From contig CANJQJ010000008.1 in the NCBI GenBank assembly GCA_947476425.1, positions 1 to 64,000 of the forward strand: a DNA stretch of 64,000 nt, read 5' to 3'. This document shows, piece by piece, positions 34,738 through 43,330 of the stretch; the stretch's first letter is position 1, and each line of letters opens with the position of its first letter. Under the pieces are notes generated by a model. It was not told the DNA's origin. It was given only the letters and a program-made list of their open reading frames with translations, and made no database searches. The position numbers and the translations under genes are program-made. Source of the DNA: Sphingomonadaceae bacterium. GTDB lineage: Bacteria > Pseudomonadota > Alphaproteobacteria > Sphingomonadales > Sphingomonadaceae.

Positions 34738-36348
34738 ATGGCAATGACGGTCCCATCGCTGTTGGCGGTGCTGCTGGCGGGTAGCGTCGCGCTGTTGCCT
34801 GCCCGGGCACAGGAGCTTCCGCAGGCGCCGTACCAGCCGGCGACGACGAGTCCGGTGGCGGCGGATGACGATTACGGCCTCGCGCTCAAGGCGACGCAGG
34901 CCAATGATCCAGCCGAAGCGCTCTCCCGCTACCTGAGGGTGATGGCGCGCGATCCGCATAATCTCGATGCGCTGACCGGGGCTGGCAAGGCAGCGCTCGA
35001 TATCGGCGACGCCAACGCAGCCGCGACCTTCTATGCGCGAGCGCAGGAACTCGCGCCGGGCAATCCGCGAATCAAGGCCGGGCTCGGATCGGCGATGGTC
35101 CAGCTCATGCAGCCGCGCGCGGCGCTCAAGCTGTTCGACGCGGCGGTTTCGCTTGGCGTGCCGATCGGCGACATCGCGTCGGATCGCGGGCTCGCCTACG
35201 ACCTGCGCGGCGACAACCGGAAGGCGCGGGCGGACCACGAGCTCGCGTTCAGGCTTCACCCTACCCCCGAGACGATCCGCCGCTACGCGGCTTCGCAGGC
35301 GATCGGCGGCGATTCGCTTGGCGCGATGGCAACGCTCGACGGGCTGCTGCGCAAGAAGGACAAGGCGGCATGGCGGATGCGGGCGTTCGTGCTCGCGATC
35401 GGCGGCGATGTGACGGGCGCCGACCAGTCGGCGCGCTCGGTGCTGTCGAAACAGCAGGCCGACGCGCTTCAGCCTTTCCTCAATCGCCTGGGCAAGCTGC
35501 GGCCGGAACAGCAGGCGGCCGCGATCCATTTCGGGCGATTCCCTTCCGACGGGCACGAGTATAGCGAAACCGAGCTCGCCGGCGCTGCTGGGATCAGCGC
35601 CCCCGCCCCGCCGGTCTCGAGCACGCTGAGCCGGGCGCAAGACAAGGCGCAGAAGGCGCGCGACATGCTCGCCGACGACCAGGGCGACGGTATCGAATCC
35701 GGTCCGCGGCCGCTCTCGGGGACGATCAAGGAACGCTACCGGCTGCCCAACGTGCTTTTTCCCGAGACCGATGCATCGCGGGCGCGGCAGAAGGAAATCG
35801 ACAAGGCCAAGGAAGACGCCGCCGCTGCGCGCGCTGCCGAGAAGAAGGCCGAGCAGGAACAGCGCGAGGCCGACAAGAAGGCAGCGAAGGAAGCGCGTGA
35901 CGCCGACAAAGCGAAGCAGGCCGACAAGGCCAAGCTGGCTGACAAGGCTGACAAGGCCAAGAATTCCAAGGACAAGGATGCCAAGGCAGCCAAAGACCCC
36001 AAGGCCGACAAGGCCGACAAGGACAAGGACAAGGACGCCAAGACCGACAAGGACAAGGCATCCGGCACGCCACGCAAGGGCGAGCGCTTCTGGGTGCGGA
36101 TCGCGACTGGTGCCTACAAGCCCGATCTCGGCAAGGAATGGACGAGGCTCAAGACCAAATACCCGGCGCTACTCGGTCGCTTCACGCCATCGACGACGCC
36201 GCTCAATCGTACCAACCGACTTATCGTGGGTCCGTTCAAGACCGACGACGAGGCGCAGGCTTTCGTCAACAAGGCATCGGGCATGGGCTTCGGGACGTCG
36301 CGGGTCTCGACGAGCGCTGGACAGGCAGTCGAGCGCATTGCCAACTGA
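34738..36348 (+). CDS. TPR and SPOR domain periplasmic protein
   Basis: 536 residues. A signal peptide (MAMTVPSLLAVLLAGSVALL to PARAQ) is followed by TPR-like repeats to about residue 250 (ALSRYLRVMARDPHNLDALT, ARAQELAPGNPRIKAGLGSA). A Lys/Asp/Ala-rich segment covers about residues 353-442, and a C-terminal SPOR-like domain begins near 450 (RFWVRIATGAYKPDLGKEWT). It may join the division apparatus at the septum; the ftsZ neighbour fits that. No clear ribosome site: ATG 34738 or 34744. It follows ftsZ by 28 bases. Confidence 0.85.
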   Translation: MAMTVPSLLAVLLAGSVALLPARAQELPQAPYQPATTSPVAADDDYGLALKATQANDPAEALSRYLRVMARDPHNLDALTGAGKAALDIGDANAAATFYARAQELAPGNPRIKAGLGSAMVQLMQPRAALKLFDAAVSLGVPIGDIASDRGLAYDLRGDNRKARADHELAFRLHPTPETIRRYAASQAIGGDSLGAMATLDGLLRKKDKAAWRMRAFVLAIGGDVTGADQSARSVLSKQQADALQPFLNRLGKLRPEQQAAAIHFGRFPSDGHEYSETELAGAAGISAPAPPVSSTLSRAQDKAQKARDMLADDQGDGIESGPRPLSGTIKERYRLPNVLFPETDASRARQKEIDKAKEDAAAARAAEKKAEQEQREADKKAAKEARDADKAKQADKAKLADKADKAKNSKDKDAKAAKDPKADKADKDKDKDAKTDKDKASGTPRKGERFWVRIATGAYKPDLGKEWTRLKTKYPALLGRFTPSTTPLNRTNRLIVGPFKTDDEAQAFVNKASGMGFGTSRVSTSAGQAVERIAN

Positions 36349-36389
36349 TCGGGTTTCCGCTTCGATCGGAATGACGTAACGAAGCGGCC

Positions 36390-37556
36390 ATGATGCTCCC
36401 CGCCCCTTATGCCGCCGATCCCGCCACCTCGCGCGGCCGCCTCCATCCACCGCGTGAAGGCGAGACGCGGGGGCCTCGCGATCCATTCCAGCGTGATCGC
36501 GATCGAATCATCCATTCGATTTCATTCCGGCGCCTGCGCCACAAGACTCAGGTTTTCGTCGCCCCCGACGGGGATCATTTCCGCGTACGCCTTACGCACA
36601 GCCTCGAAGTCGCGCAGATCGGGCGGACGATCGCGCGCTCGCTCGGGATCAACGAGGACCTGACCGAGGCGTTGTGCCTCGCGCATGACATCGGCCATCC
36701 GCCGTTCGGCCATGCCGGCGAGGATGCGCTCGAAGCGGCGATGGCGAGCGTCGGCGGGTTCGATCATAATGCACATACGCTGCGCACGCTCACCCGGATC
36801 GAGCAGGCCTATCCCGAACATGACGGGCTCAACCTGAGCTGGGAAACGCTCGAGGGCCTCGCCAAGCATAATGGCCCGGTGATGCGGCCAAACTGGGCGC
36901 TGGCTGAGATAGATGCCGGCTTTCCGCTTGATCTCCAGAGCTGGCCTTCGCTTGAGGCACAGGTTGCGGCGGTCGCCGACGACATCGCATATGACAATCA
37001 CGATATCGACGATGGGCTGCGCGCGGGATTGCTCTCGCTCGACGAAGTGATCGCGGTGCCGCTGGTGGCGATCAGCTGGGATCGGGTTCGCGCTCGATTT
37101 CCGGGCCTGCCCGCCGAGCGCCTGGCCCGCGAACTGGTGCGCGAGCAGATTGGCCTGATGGTCAACGATGTGATCGACGAGACCCGGCGGCGGATCGCTG
37201 CGATCGCACCACGCTCGGCGGGTGACGTTCGCCGGGCAGGACGGCCGCTTTCGGGATTTTCCGAAGCGATGGGCGAACAGGAACGTACGCTCAAGCGCTT
37301 CATGCAGGCCCGCCTGTACCACCATCCACGCCAGCAGGAGATTTCGGAGCGGGCGGCAATGATCGTGGCCGGACTGGCCGAGGCTTATATGGGGAAACCC
37401 GAGCTCCTGCCCGAGCATTGGCTTGACGACCTGCCCAATGACCAGCCCGGGCGCGGCCGTCATGTCGGGGACTTCATCGCCGGGATGACCGATCGCTACG
37501 CATTGTCGCGCTACCGGGAATTGATCGGGCCGATTTCGATGCCGGATGGGTTTTGA
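36390..37556 (+). CDS. dgt: dGTP triphosphohydrolase-like HD protein
   Basis: Hydrolyses dGTP (or other dNTPs) to nucleoside and triphosphate. It is 388 residues. The HD-domain metal site is visible: [20 protein letters not shown] at about residues 68-87 with the first His, then [20 protein letters not shown] at about residues 97-116 with the HD pair. Late [13 protein letters not shown] carries the second Asp. It starts 41 bases after the TPR/SPOR gene on the same strand. Cellular substrate is inferred from the family. Confidence 0.92.
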   Translation: MMLPAPYAADPATSRGRLHPPREGETRGPRDPFQRDRDRIIHSISFRRLRHKTQVFVAPDGDHFRVRLTHSLEVAQIGRTIARSLGINEDLTEALCLAHDIGHPPFGHAGEDALEAAMASVGGFDHNAHTLRTLTRIEQAYPEHDGLNLSWETLEGLAKHNGPVMRPNWALAEIDAGFPLDLQSWPSLEAQVAAVADDIAYDNHDIDDGLRAGLLSLDEVIAVPLVAISWDRVRARFPGLPAERLARELVREQIGLMVNDVIDETRRRIAAIAPRSAGDVRRAGRPLSGFSEAMGEQERTLKRFMQARLYHHPRQQEISERAAMIVAGLAEAYMGKPELLPEHWLDDLPNDQPGRGRHVGDFIAGMTDRYALSRYRELIGPISMPDGF

Positions 37557-37588
37557 GACCGATATTAGACGGCCCAGGCGCCGTTCAG

Positions 37589-37598
37589 AATGGTTAAC
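37589..37598 (-). promoter_or_regulatory. CtrA-like half-site upstream of the Flp pilin
   Basis: The minus strand reads GTTAACCATT, containing TTAACCAT, an exact CtrA half-site match. It lies about 90 bases before the flp start, in the 129-base space after dgt. Flp pilin genes are CtrA-regulated in Caulobacter (pilA); here it is inference. Confidence 0.45.
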
Positions 37599-37685
37599 GG
37601 AGAATAGGATTTGGTCGTTTCCAAAACTAAACGAATTATTATCTAATTCGAATTAATTCCTTCGTGTTATAGCGAAGGATATATC

Positions 37686-37847
37686 ATGCACATCATTCTC
37701 GAATTGTTCAGAAACAGTCGCGGTGCGACCGCGATCGAATATGGACTGATCGCAGCATTGATTGCGGTTGCCGCGATCAGCGCGATGTCGAAACTGGGTG
37801 GCAAGGTATCCACGACGTTCAACAATGTCAGCGCCAATCTGAAGTAA
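37686..37847 (+). CDS. Flp/Fap-type type IVb pilin
   Basis: A 53-residue prepilin. A short leader (MHIILELFRNSRG) is followed by the cleavage-type junction and hydrophobic N-helix ATAIEYGLIAALIAVAAISA. The G|A..IEYGLIAALIAV pattern is diagnostic of Flp pilins, cut by the TadV/CpaA prepilin peptidase. The short C-terminal tail is SKLGGKVSTTFNNVSANLK. No tad/cpa secretion genes are in the window, so the machinery must be elsewhere. AAGGA lies before the ATG. Confidence 0.9.
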   Translation: MHIILELFRNSRGATAIEYGLIAALIAVAAISAMSKLGGKVSTTFNNVSANLK

Positions 37848-37866
37848 GCAACGATTGCCGTCGAAA

Positions 37867-37984
37867 CTCCCCTCCCTGCAAGGGAGGGGTTGGGGGGTGG
37901 GTGCGCGCGTCTGCGCGCTCCGGGGGTGTTTCATCCAGCCGCGAGGTTAGACCCACCCCTGCCCCTCCCTGCCAGGGAGGGGAG
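37867..37984. repeat. Family A palindromic repeat, full copy
   Basis: Left arm CCCTCCCTGCAAGGGAGGGG then TTGGGGGGTGGGTGCGCGCG, right arm CCACCCCTGCCCCTCCCTGC with CAGGGAGGGG. It lies 20 bases after the pilin stop and occupies the first part of the 311-base gap before rplM; the remainder holds the rplM promoter and leader. Confidence 0.85.
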
Positions 37985-38068
37985 CAAGAAGGCACTGCCC
38001 TTACTCAACGTTGAGGGATAATTTCTCTACAGGTAATATGGTACCTCTCGAAAAACTGTCGGTTTCGC

Positions 38069-38097
38069 TTGACTTCAGGCACCTCCTCACGCATTAG
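38069..38097 (+). promoter_or_regulatory. Likely sigma-70 promoter for rplM-rpsI
   Basis: TTGACT at 38069-38074, a 17-base spacer, then CATTAG at 38092-38097, about 60 bases before rplM. The -35 is one base from consensus; the -10 is weaker, as is usual in alphaproteobacteria. Confidence 0.5.
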
Positions 38098-38107
38098 CCG
38101 GCCGTCA

Positions 38108-38131
38108 GCGCGTCCCTCGCTTGGGGCGCGC
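38108..38131 (+). other. Hairpin in the rplM leader
   Basis: GCGCGTCCC pairs with GGGGCGCGC around TCGCTT, and a T-rich run (GCTTTGTTTTG) follows. It resembles an attenuator and could bind r-protein L13 or control read-through; no known family is recognised. Confidence 0.4.
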
Positions 38132-38158
38132 GCTTTGTTTTGAAGAGGTCCGAGCTCC

Positions 38159-38638
38159 ATGAAGGCGCTTCTCAAGACCACCAAGTCGGTCAAGCCGGCT
38201 GAGGTGGAAAAGAAATGGCATATTATCGATGCCGATGGTCTGGTCGTCGGGCGCGTTGCCTCGATCATTGCCAATATACTGCGCGGCAAGCACAAGCCGA
38301 GCTTCACCCCGCACGTCGATTGCGGTGACAATGTCATCGTCATCAATGCGGAGAAGGTTCGCTTCACCGGCCGCAAGATGGGCAACAAGATCTATTATCG
38401 CCACACCGGCTATGTCGGCGGCATCAAGGAAACGACCCCAGCCAAGATCCTGGCCGGCCGCTTCCCGGAGCGCGTGCTTGAAAAGGCAGTTGAGCGCATG
38501 ATCCCCCGCGGCCCGCTCGGCCGCGAGCAGATGCGCCACCTGCGCGTCTTCAAGGGCACCGAGCATCCGCACACCGCCCAGAACCCTGAAACTCTCGACG
38601 TCGCGGGCATGAACCGCAAGAACAAGGTGGGTGCCTGA
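38159..38638 (+). CDS. rplM: 50S ribosomal protein L13
   Basis: Early-assembly large-subunit protein, 159 residues. Typical segments are [20 protein letters not shown] at about residues 19-38, the [20 protein letters not shown] segment, and [20 protein letters not shown]. The start codon follows GAAGAGG. The last base is shared with the rpsI start (TGATG overlap), the standard L13-S9 pair. Confidence 0.97.
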   Translation: MKALLKTTKSVKPAEVEKKWHIIDADGLVVGRVASIIANILRGKHKPSFTPHVDCGDNVIVINAEKVRFTGRKMGNKIYYRHTGYVGGIKETTPAKILAGRFPERVLEKAVERMIPRGPLGREQMRHLRVFKGTEHPHTAQNPETLDVAGMNRKNKVGA

Positions 38639-39156
38639 TGTCTGACACCGATACCCGTCAATCGCTTTCGGACCTGGGCACGCTGACCCAGGACGCCGAC
38701 CTCGCCGAAACCGGCACCGGTACGCCGATCGTTGCCCCGATGCCCCTGCGCGAGCAGATCATCGATGCGCAGGGTCGCGCTTATGCAACCGGCCGACGCA
38801 AGGACGCGGTCGCTCGCGTCTGGATCAAGCCGGGCACCGGCAAGGTCGTCGTCAACGGTCGCGACCAGGAAGTCTATTTCGCACGTCCGACGCTGCGTCT
38901 CGTCATCAACCAGCCGTTCGTCGTCTCCGAGCGCGAAGGCCAGTATGATGTGATCGCAACCGTCAAGGGCGGCGGTCTTTCCGGCCAGGCCGGTGCAGTC
39001 AAGCATGGCATTTCGCAGGCGCTGACCCGCTACGAGCCGGTGCTTCGCGCCCCGGTGAAGAGCGCAGGCTTCCTCACCCGCGACAGCCGCGCGGTCGAGC
39101 GCAAGAAGTACGGCAAGGCGAAGGCCCGTCGTAGCTTCCAGTTCTCGAAGCGCTAA
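38638..39156 (+). CDS. rpsI: 30S ribosomal protein S9
   Basis: Small-subunit protein whose C-terminal tail reaches the P site. It is 172 residues. The N-terminus (to about 45) is an extension typical of alphaproteobacteria. The S9 core begins at [20 protein letters not shown] near residue 47, and the C-terminus ends [11 protein letters not shown], a close match to the invariant basic tail (KKARKA.QFSKR). It is translationally linked to rplM by the one-base overlap. Confidence 0.97.
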   Translation: MSDTDTRQSLSDLGTLTQDADLAETGTGTPIVAPMPLREQIIDAQGRAYATGRRKDAVARVWIKPGTGKVVVNGRDQEVYFARPTLRLVINQPFVVSEREGQYDVIATVKGGGLSGQAGAVKHGISQALTRYEPVLRAPVKSAGFLTRDSRAVERKKYGKAKARRSFQFSKR

Positions 39157-39178
39157 GCGGTTCTATCGACAAAGAATG

Positions 39179-39208
39179 GCGGCTCCGGGAAACCGGGGCC
39201 GCTTTTTT
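39179..39208 (+). terminator. Rho-independent terminator after rpsI
   Basis: GCGGCTCCGGGAAACCGGGG then CCGC forms a GC-rich hairpin, followed by TTTTTT, 20 bases after the rpsI stop. Confidence 0.85.
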
Positions 39209-39260
39209 GTGTGTGGGGCAGTGGGAGGAGTCGGGGGGCGATTTCTGGTGAGCAGCGATT

Positions 39261-39545
39261 TCAGCGCGATTCGACAGCCAGCACAATCACCGCAACGAAC
39301 AGCATCGCCATACCGGTCAGAAAAGTCCGATCGGCCCAGGTTTCGCAGCGGCTCGGTTCCGGCTCCGCGCGCAGGGCAAGGTAGGAGAGCAAACAACTGA
39401 GACTGAGCAGTATAGCCGCACCCCACGCAACCTCGTCGGCGAAGCTGTTACGTGCCGCGCGCGAGACATTGAGACCAGCGATGATCACGAGCGCGATACC
39501 AAGCAGATTGGAGGCGGCGTTCAGAATGTGCTGGTGTCTTGGCAT
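39261..39545 (-). CDS. Small three-helix membrane protein, unknown function
   Basis: 94 residues. Three hydrophobic segments are visible: residues about 10-27 (ASNLLGIALVIIAGLNV), 40-59 (WGAAILLSLSCLLSYLAL) and 75-91 (LTGMAMLFVAVIVLAVE). I do not know a function. Similar small proteins occur in sphingomonads. It lies between the rpsI terminator and tRNA-Gly. The N-terminus MPRHQHILNAAS looks natural. Confidence 0.65.
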   Translation of the reverse strand: MPRHQHILNAASNLLGIALVIIAGLNVSRAARNSFADEVAWGAAILLSLSCLLSYLALRAEPEPSRCETWADRTFLTGMAMLFVAVIVLAVESR

Positions 39546-39603
39546 AATCCGCTATCGTTGGACAAAAGCGTAAGCGAACGCCTCGTCGTACGTCTTCATA
39601 GAG

Positions 39604-39677
39604 TGGAGCGGGTAGCGGGAATCGAACCCGCGCGTACAGCTTGGGAAGCTGTCAGGCTACCATTACATCATACCCGC
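39604..39677 (-). tRNA. tRNA-Gly (anticodon CCC)
   Basis: Read on the minus strand it starts GCGGGTATGATGTAATGGTA and folds as a cloverleaf: acceptor GCGGGTA/TACCCGC with an encoded CCA, anticodon stem ACAGC/GCTGT with loop TTCCCAA (anticodon CCC), and T-arm GCGGGTTCGATTCCCGC. It reads GGG codons. Length 74 including CCA. Confidence 0.92.
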
Positions 39678-39724
39678 GGCAGCGACGTCGCTCTCATAGC
39701 ATGGGAAACGCGGCCTGCAAGCGC

Positions 39725-41302
39725 TCAGCGGCGGTCCTTGGTCGCGGAGAAGCGGATCGCTGGGTGGCGACCCTGGACGTAGTTCAATTCCCACATGTCC
39801 TTGGCCATGAAGACCGGCGCGCCATCGCGATCCTCGGCGAGGGCACTGCGGAAGAGGCCCTTGAATTCCTCGAGTTGCTTGTCGTCGTCAGCAGCGATCC
39901 AGCGCGCGGTATCCCAGGGCGAGGCCTCGAAACCGGCGTCGACCTTATATTCGGCCTCGAGCCGCGAGATCAGCACGTCGAGCTGGAGCTGGCCGACGAC
40001 GCCGACGATCCATTGCGAGCCGATCGACGGATGGAAGACCTGCATGATCCCCTCCTCCGCCATGTCGTTGAGAGCATTGCGGAGCTGCTTGGTCTTGGTG
40101 GGATCGGCGAGACGGACCCGGCGCAGGATCTCGGGGGCGAAATTGGGCAGGCCAGTGAAGCGGATCGCCTCGCCTTCGGTGAGCGTGTCGCCGACGCGGA
40201 GCGTGCCGTGATTGGGAATACCGATGATGTCGCCGGGAAAGGCTTCCTCGGCGAGTTCGCGCTCACGGGCGAAGAAGAGGATCGGGCTGTGGACCGCGAT
40301 CACCTTGCCGGTGCCGACCTGGGTGAGCTTCATGCCGCGCTTGAACTTGCCCGAGCAGAGCCGCATGAACGCGACGCGATCGCGATGCTGCGGGTTCATG
40401 TTGGCCTGGACCTTGAAGACGAACCCGGCGACCGAAGCCTCCTCGGGGGAGACGTCGCGCGGTTCGCCGGGCTGGGGGCGCGGCCCGGGGGCGAAGTCAG
40501 CGATCGCGTCGATGAGCTGTTCGACGCCGAATTCCTTCAGGGCCGAGCCGAAATAGACCGGGGTGAGATCGCCGTTGCGATAGGCGACCGGATCGAAGTC
40601 GGAATAGCCCGCGACGGCGAGTTCGGCCTCTTCGCGAAGCTGGTTGACCGCATCGGCGGAAAGCAGGCGATCGAGATCGGGATCGTCGAGGCCACCGACC
40701 GGGACGCTGTCGCCCTCGAACGCTCCCGTGGCGTCTGCGGCAGGGCGATGGAGTGCGTTGCGGGCGAGATCGTAAATGCCCTCGAAGGTGCCACCCATGC
40801 CGACCGGCCAGCTCATCGGGCAGACGTCGAGCGCGAGCGCGTCGGCGACTTCGTCGATCAGTTCGAACGGGCTCCGGCCTTCGCGATCGACCTTGTTGAT
40901 GAAGGTGATGATCGGGACCGATCGCATGCGGCAGACCTCGAACAGCTTGCGGGTCTGCGCCTCGATGCCACGCGCGGCGTCGATCACCATGACCGCGCTG
41001 TCGACCGCAGTGAGCGTGCGATAGGTGTCTTCGGAGAAATCCTCGTGCCCCGGGGTATCGAGCAGGTTGAAGGTGATGCCCTGGCGTTCGAAGGTCATCA
41101 CCGAGGAGGTGACCGAGATCCCGCGCTGCTGCTCGATCTTCATCCAGTCCGATCGGGCGCGGCGATTCTGGCCGCGCGCCTTGACCTCGCCGGCAAGGTG
41201 AATCGCGCCACCGGCAAGCAGGAGCTTTTCGGTGAGCGTGGTCTTGCCCGCATCGGGGTGGGAGATGATCGCAAAGGTGCGGCGGTCGGAAACGGTCGTC
41301 AT
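39725..41302 (-). CDS. prfC: Peptide chain release factor 3
   Basis: GTPase that recycles RF1/RF2 from the ribosome. It is 525 residues. The G1 loop SHPDAGKTTLTEKLL is near residue 14, QRGISVTSSVMTF marks the switch region, and DTPGHEDFSEDTYRTLTAVD (G3) and FINKVDREGR (G4) follow. The open frame has an ATG at 41359, but the ATG at 41302 (MTTVSDRRTFAIISHPDAGK) fits the family. It lies 48 bases downstream of tRNA-Gly on the same strand. Confidence 0.95.
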   Translation of the reverse strand: MTTVSDRRTFAIISHPDAGKTTLTEKLLLAGGAIHLAGEVKARGQNRRARSDWMKIEQQRGISVTSSVMTFERQGITFNLLDTPGHEDFSEDTYRTLTAVDSAVMVIDAARGIEAQTRKLFEVCRMRSVPIITFINKVDREGRSPFELIDEVADALALDVCPMSWPVGMGGTFEGIYDLARNALHRPAADATGAFEGDSVPVGGLDDPDLDRLLSADAVNQLREEAELAVAGYSDFDPVAYRNGDLTPVYFGSALKEFGVEQLIDAIADFAPGPRPQPGEPRDVSPEEASVAGFVFKVQANMNPQHRDRVAFMRLCSGKFKRGMKLTQVGTGKVIAVHSPILFFARERELAEEAFPGDIIGIPNHGTLRVGDTLTEGEAIRFTGLPNFAPEILRRVRLADPTKTKQLRNALNDMAEEGIMQVFHPSIGSQWIVGVVGQLQLDVLISRLEAEYKVDAGFEASPWDTARWIAADDDKQLEEFKGLFRSALAEDRDGAPVFMAKDMWELNYVQGRHPAIRFSATKDRR

Positions 41303-41467
41303 GGCCGAGCCGCTAAGGCATTTGCCATCGGGATGGAAGCGCGATGCGCTGCCGGGCATAGGTTAGCGGGCCATTTACCATCAATCATGAACGCGGCTTA
41401 AAGATTGGCCATGCTATGCCGTTCTCAGGATGAGAGCTGTGCTTCACAGCCGCCGGAGGACCGAAAA

Positions 41468-41941
41468 ATGGCTTCGAGCAGGATCAGGGTGTTCATCATC
41501 GATGATTCGCTGACGATCAGGGCAATGATCTCGACGATCCTCGAGCGCCATCCACGCATCAAGGTAGTCGGCATTGCTGCCAGCGCGGAAGAGGCGGACG
41601 TGATGCTGCAGCACCTGGTGCCCGATGTCGTGCTGCTCGATATCAAGCTGCCAGGCATGAATGGCCTGCAATTCCTGCGCGAGCTGCGGCGCTGGCTCGA
41701 CAAGCCGATAATCATGCTGTCGGCGCTGATGAAGCCGGGATCGCCCGAGCGGATCGAGGCGATAAGGCTCGGCGCTGCGGGCGCCTTCTACAAGGCGCAT
41801 ATCCTCGGCAATTCGGACGTGCTGATCGGAATGATCCTCGATGCGGCCGCGGGACGGCTCAACATCGAGATGGACGAGATGCACCTTCCGCCGCCGGTGC
41901 TGGGCGGTACAGCGACGGAGATGTTGCCGAGCTTTGCCTGA
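41468..41941 (+). CDS. Receiver-only response regulator
   Basis: 157 residues, a CheY-like receiver with a short C-terminal tail. FIIDDSLTIRAMISTI holds the acidic pair, VVLLDIKLPGMNGLQFL holds the phospho-acceptor Asp (about residue 57), and MLSALMKPGSPERI carries the Ser and a shifted Lys-like region (usual Lys near residue 103 not obvious). The N-terminal half resembles the receiver of CheB. No output domain is present, so it may act as a phosphate relay or regulator by protein contact. GGAGG lies nine bases before the ATG. Confidence 0.85.
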   Translation: MASSRIRVFIIDDSLTIRAMISTILERHPRIKVVGIAASAEEADVMLQHLVPDVVLLDIKLPGMNGLQFLRELRRWLDKPIIMLSALMKPGSPERIEAIRLGAAGAFYKAHILGNSDVLIGMILDAAAGRLNIEMDEMHLPPPVLGGTATEMLPSFA

Positions 41942-41949
41942 ACCCCGCT

Positions 41950-43299
41950 TCAGCGCATGAGGACGAGTTCTTCCGCCATCGACGGATGAAGCGCGACGGT
42001 ATCGTCGAACGCCTGCTTGGTGAGCCCGGCCTTGACTGCGATCGCCGCGGCCTGGAGGATTTCGGGCGCATCGGGGCCGATCATGTGGAGACCGAGGACG
42101 ACATCGTTTTCCGGATGCACCACCATCTTGTAGAGCGCGCGTTCGTGGCGATCGGCGAGCACATTCTTCATCGGGCGAAAATCCGAGGTGAAGATCTTGG
42201 CGCTGCCATATTGATCGCGCGCCTGCTTTTCGGTGAGGCCGACGCCGCCCATCGGGGGATGGCTGAACACAGCGCTAGGGATCGCGGCATAATCGACCTG
42301 GTGGGGCTTGTTGCCGAAAATCGTGTCGGCAAAGGCCTGAGCTTCGCGGATCGCGACCGGGGTGAGCTGGACTCGATCGGTGACATCGCCGATCGCGTAG
42401 ATGCTCGGCACCGAGGATCGATTATCGGCATCGACCTTGATCGCGCCATTCTTGCCAAGCTCGACGCCGGCGGAATCGAGGCCGAGCCCATCGGTATTCG
42501 GATTTCGCCCGATCGCGAACATCAGCATGTCGGCGGGAAGCGGATCGCCGCTGCCGACATGGACGAGCAGGCTGCCATCCTCCTGCTTCTCGATCTTCTT
42601 GAAGGGCGCGTTGAAACGGAAGTCGATGCCCTTTGACACCGAGATCTGGAGCAGGCGATCGCGGATCTGCGTATCGTAGCTGCGCAGGATGGTATCGGAT
42701 CGGTTGACGATCGTGACATGGCTGCCGAAGCCGTGGAAAATTCCCGCAAACTCATTGGCGATATAGCCGCCGCCAGCGATGACGACACGCCTGGGAAGCG
42801 ATTCCAGGTGGAACGCCTCGTTCGACGTGATGCCGAGTTCGGAACCGGGGCAGTCCGGGCGTACCGGCCAGGCGCCGACCGCGATGAGGATGATGTGAGC
42901 GCTGATCTTGCGGCCGCTCGCCAGGGTGACCTCGTTGGGGCCCGTAATGGTGGCGCGTTCGAGGAATCGTTCGACTTTATTGTTGTCGAGTGTCTGGGTG
43001 TAGAGGCCCTCAAGGCGGGTGACCTCGTCCTGCACGGTATCGCGCAGGCGCGGCCAATCGAAAGCGCAGGGCTGTGGAACGTCCCAGCCGAAGCGGCTGG
43101 CATCGCGCAGGTCCTCGGCGAAATGGGCACCGTAGACGAGCAGCTTCTTGGGAACGCAACCGCGGATCACGCAGGTGCCGCCGACGCGAAACTCCTCGGC
43201 GACCGCGACCTTGGCGCCATGCGCTGCAGCCACCCGCGACGCGCGGACGCCGCCGGAGCCGGCGCCGATGACGAAGAGGTCGTAATCATATCTGGTCAT
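41950..43299 (-). CDS. gor: Glutathione-disulfide reductase
   Basis: FAD/NADPH enzyme that keeps glutathione reduced. It is 449 residues. The N-terminal FAD loop is VIGAGSGGVRASRVAAAHGA, and the redox-active disulfide is in GGTCVIRGCVPKKLLVY near residue 40. VVIAGGGYIANEFAGIF is the NADPH Rossmann motif and FSHPPMGGVGLTEKQARDQY begins the interface domain. The C-terminal catalytic His-Glu is HPSMAEELVLMR. The start at 43299 gives the family N-terminus. Confidence 0.94.
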   Translation of the reverse strand: MTRYDYDLFVIGAGSGGVRASRVAAAHGAKVAVAEEFRVGGTCVIRGCVPKKLLVYGAHFAEDLRDASRFGWDVPQPCAFDWPRLRDTVQDEVTRLEGLYTQTLDNNKVERFLERATITGPNEVTLASGRKISAHIILIAVGAWPVRPDCPGSELGITSNEAFHLESLPRRVVIAGGGYIANEFAGIFHGFGSHVTIVNRSDTILRSYDTQIRDRLLQISVSKGIDFRFNAPFKKIEKQEDGSLLVHVGSGDPLPADMLMFAIGRNPNTDGLGLDSAGVELGKNGAIKVDADNRSSVPSIYAIGDVTDRVQLTPVAIREAQAFADTIFGNKPHQVDYAAIPSAVFSHPPMGGVGLTEKQARDQYGSAKIFTSDFRPMKNVLADRHERALYKMVVHPENDVVLGLHMIGPDAPEILQAAAIAVKAGLTKQAFDDTVALHPSMAEELVLMR

Positions 43300-43330
43300 G
43301 AACTGGCAGTTCCTTCGCGGTCCTCGGGGT

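Noticed and set aside
35820-36060. Tandem DNA repeat array
   Set aside because: The repetition follows codons for Lys, Asp and Ala in a single open frame, so it is low-complexity coding sequence rather than a separate repeat element.
39641-41401. 586-residue plus-strand frame opposite prfC
   Set aside because: Antisense to a clear release factor 3 gene; composition (Asp/Arg/Ala rich, no domain) is typical of a shadow frame in high-GC DNA.
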